Source of the DNA: an uncultured Prevotella sp.
GTDB taxonomy: Bacteria; Bacteroidota; Bacteroidia; Bacteroidales; Bacteroidaceae
DNA: 14,702 nt
Assembly: GCA_938018155.1 (NCBI GenBank)
Contig: CALIIG010000279.1
Span: 1-14,702 of the forward strand
Reading direction: 5' to 3'
Below are positions 14,697 through 14,702 of this stretch, one piece after another. Positions within the stretch are counted from its first letter, which is position 1, and the number at the start of each line of letters is the position of its first letter. The notes under the pieces were generated by a model. That model made no database searches. It was given only the letters and a program-made list of their open reading frames with translations, and was not told the DNA's origin. Position numbers and translations under genes: made by a program.

Positions 14697-14702
14697 GGGT
14701 GT

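Larger units (their letters stand above)
14484..14702. other. Upstream region of the antiporter gene, no coding sequence seen
   Basis: These 219 bp hold no convincing gene. The first 40 bp upstream of the start are very A+T rich and contain TATAAT on the - strand, but no TAnnTTTG promoter match. TACCTTTC (14606 to 14599, - strand) is one base off. Besides the inverted repeats listed separately, ATAAGC (14555-14560) and GCTTAT (14573-14578) form another short inverted repeat. The promoter of the whole cluster should lie here or beyond the window edge. Confidence 0.5.

Noticed and set aside
14651..14702. Possible tRNA or other RNA gene at the right edge
   Set aside because: The region forms one long stem rather than a cloverleaf and lacks a proper T-arm or anticodon arm.

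Overview
The window looks like a chromosomal segment of a Bacteroidales bacterium (Prevotellaceae/Bacteroidaceae-like; the genus cannot be fixed from sequence alone). The evidence is a SusC/SusD pair, surface lipoproteins with BACON domains, promoters of the Bacteroidetes type (TTTG about 19 bp upstream of TAnnTTTG), weak or absent Shine-Dalgarno sequences, and a partial ribosomal protein L34 ending in the form typical of the phylum. It has two halves that converge on a shared terminator at about 3320-3359.

Left half (+ strand, 1-3267), housekeeping: the end of rpmH and its terminator; then, from a clear promoter at 268-299, a membrane-anchored protein with two PASTA domains, an RluD-like 23S rRNA pseudouridine synthase, and D-alanine--D-alanine ligase. 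The last three are spaced 64-66 bp apart with no clear promoter or terminator between them, so they probably form one transcript linking cell-wall precursor synthesis, a possible peptidoglycan-sensing protein and ribosome maturation.

Right half (- strand, 14483 down to 3361), accessory: seven genes in one direction. In transcription order they are a GlpT-type organophosphate:phosphate antiporter, a HAD-IIA phosphatase of the glycerol-phosphate/phosphoglycolate phosphatase type, a SusC TonB-dependent transporter, a SusD_2-type lipoprotein, a surface lipoprotein with two BACON-like domains, a periplasmic glycerophosphodiester phosphodiesterase (GDPD), and an SGNH/GDSL esterase. The first six have gaps of 19, 103, 5, 2 and 102 bp. 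The esterase has its own promoter (4803-4830).

Read together, the cluster looks like an acquisition pathway for glycerophosphodiesters or glycerophospholipids. SusCD and the BACON protein would capture and import the substrate through the outer membrane. The esterase could remove acyl groups. The GDPD would release sn-glycerol 3-phosphate in the periplasm. GlpT would carry it into the cytoplasm in exchange for phosphate, and the HAD enzyme could dephosphorylate it. No glycoside hydrolase, sulfatase or polysaccharide lyase is present, so this is not an ordinary polysaccharide utilization locus. No regulator (ECF sigma/anti-sigma, SusR or hybrid two-component) lies in the window, and the SusC protein lacks an N-terminal signalling (STN) domain.

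The non-coding DNA holds a perfect 10-bp hairpin and a tandem 13-bp repeat in the susC leader, and a weaker hairpin between the BACON and GDPD genes. The 219 bp upstream of the antiporter contain a small inverted repeat and a very strong 17-bp-stem hairpin at the window edge. No stretch longer than 300 bp is without a gene. I see no tRNA or rRNA genes, insertion sequences or CRISPR arrays.
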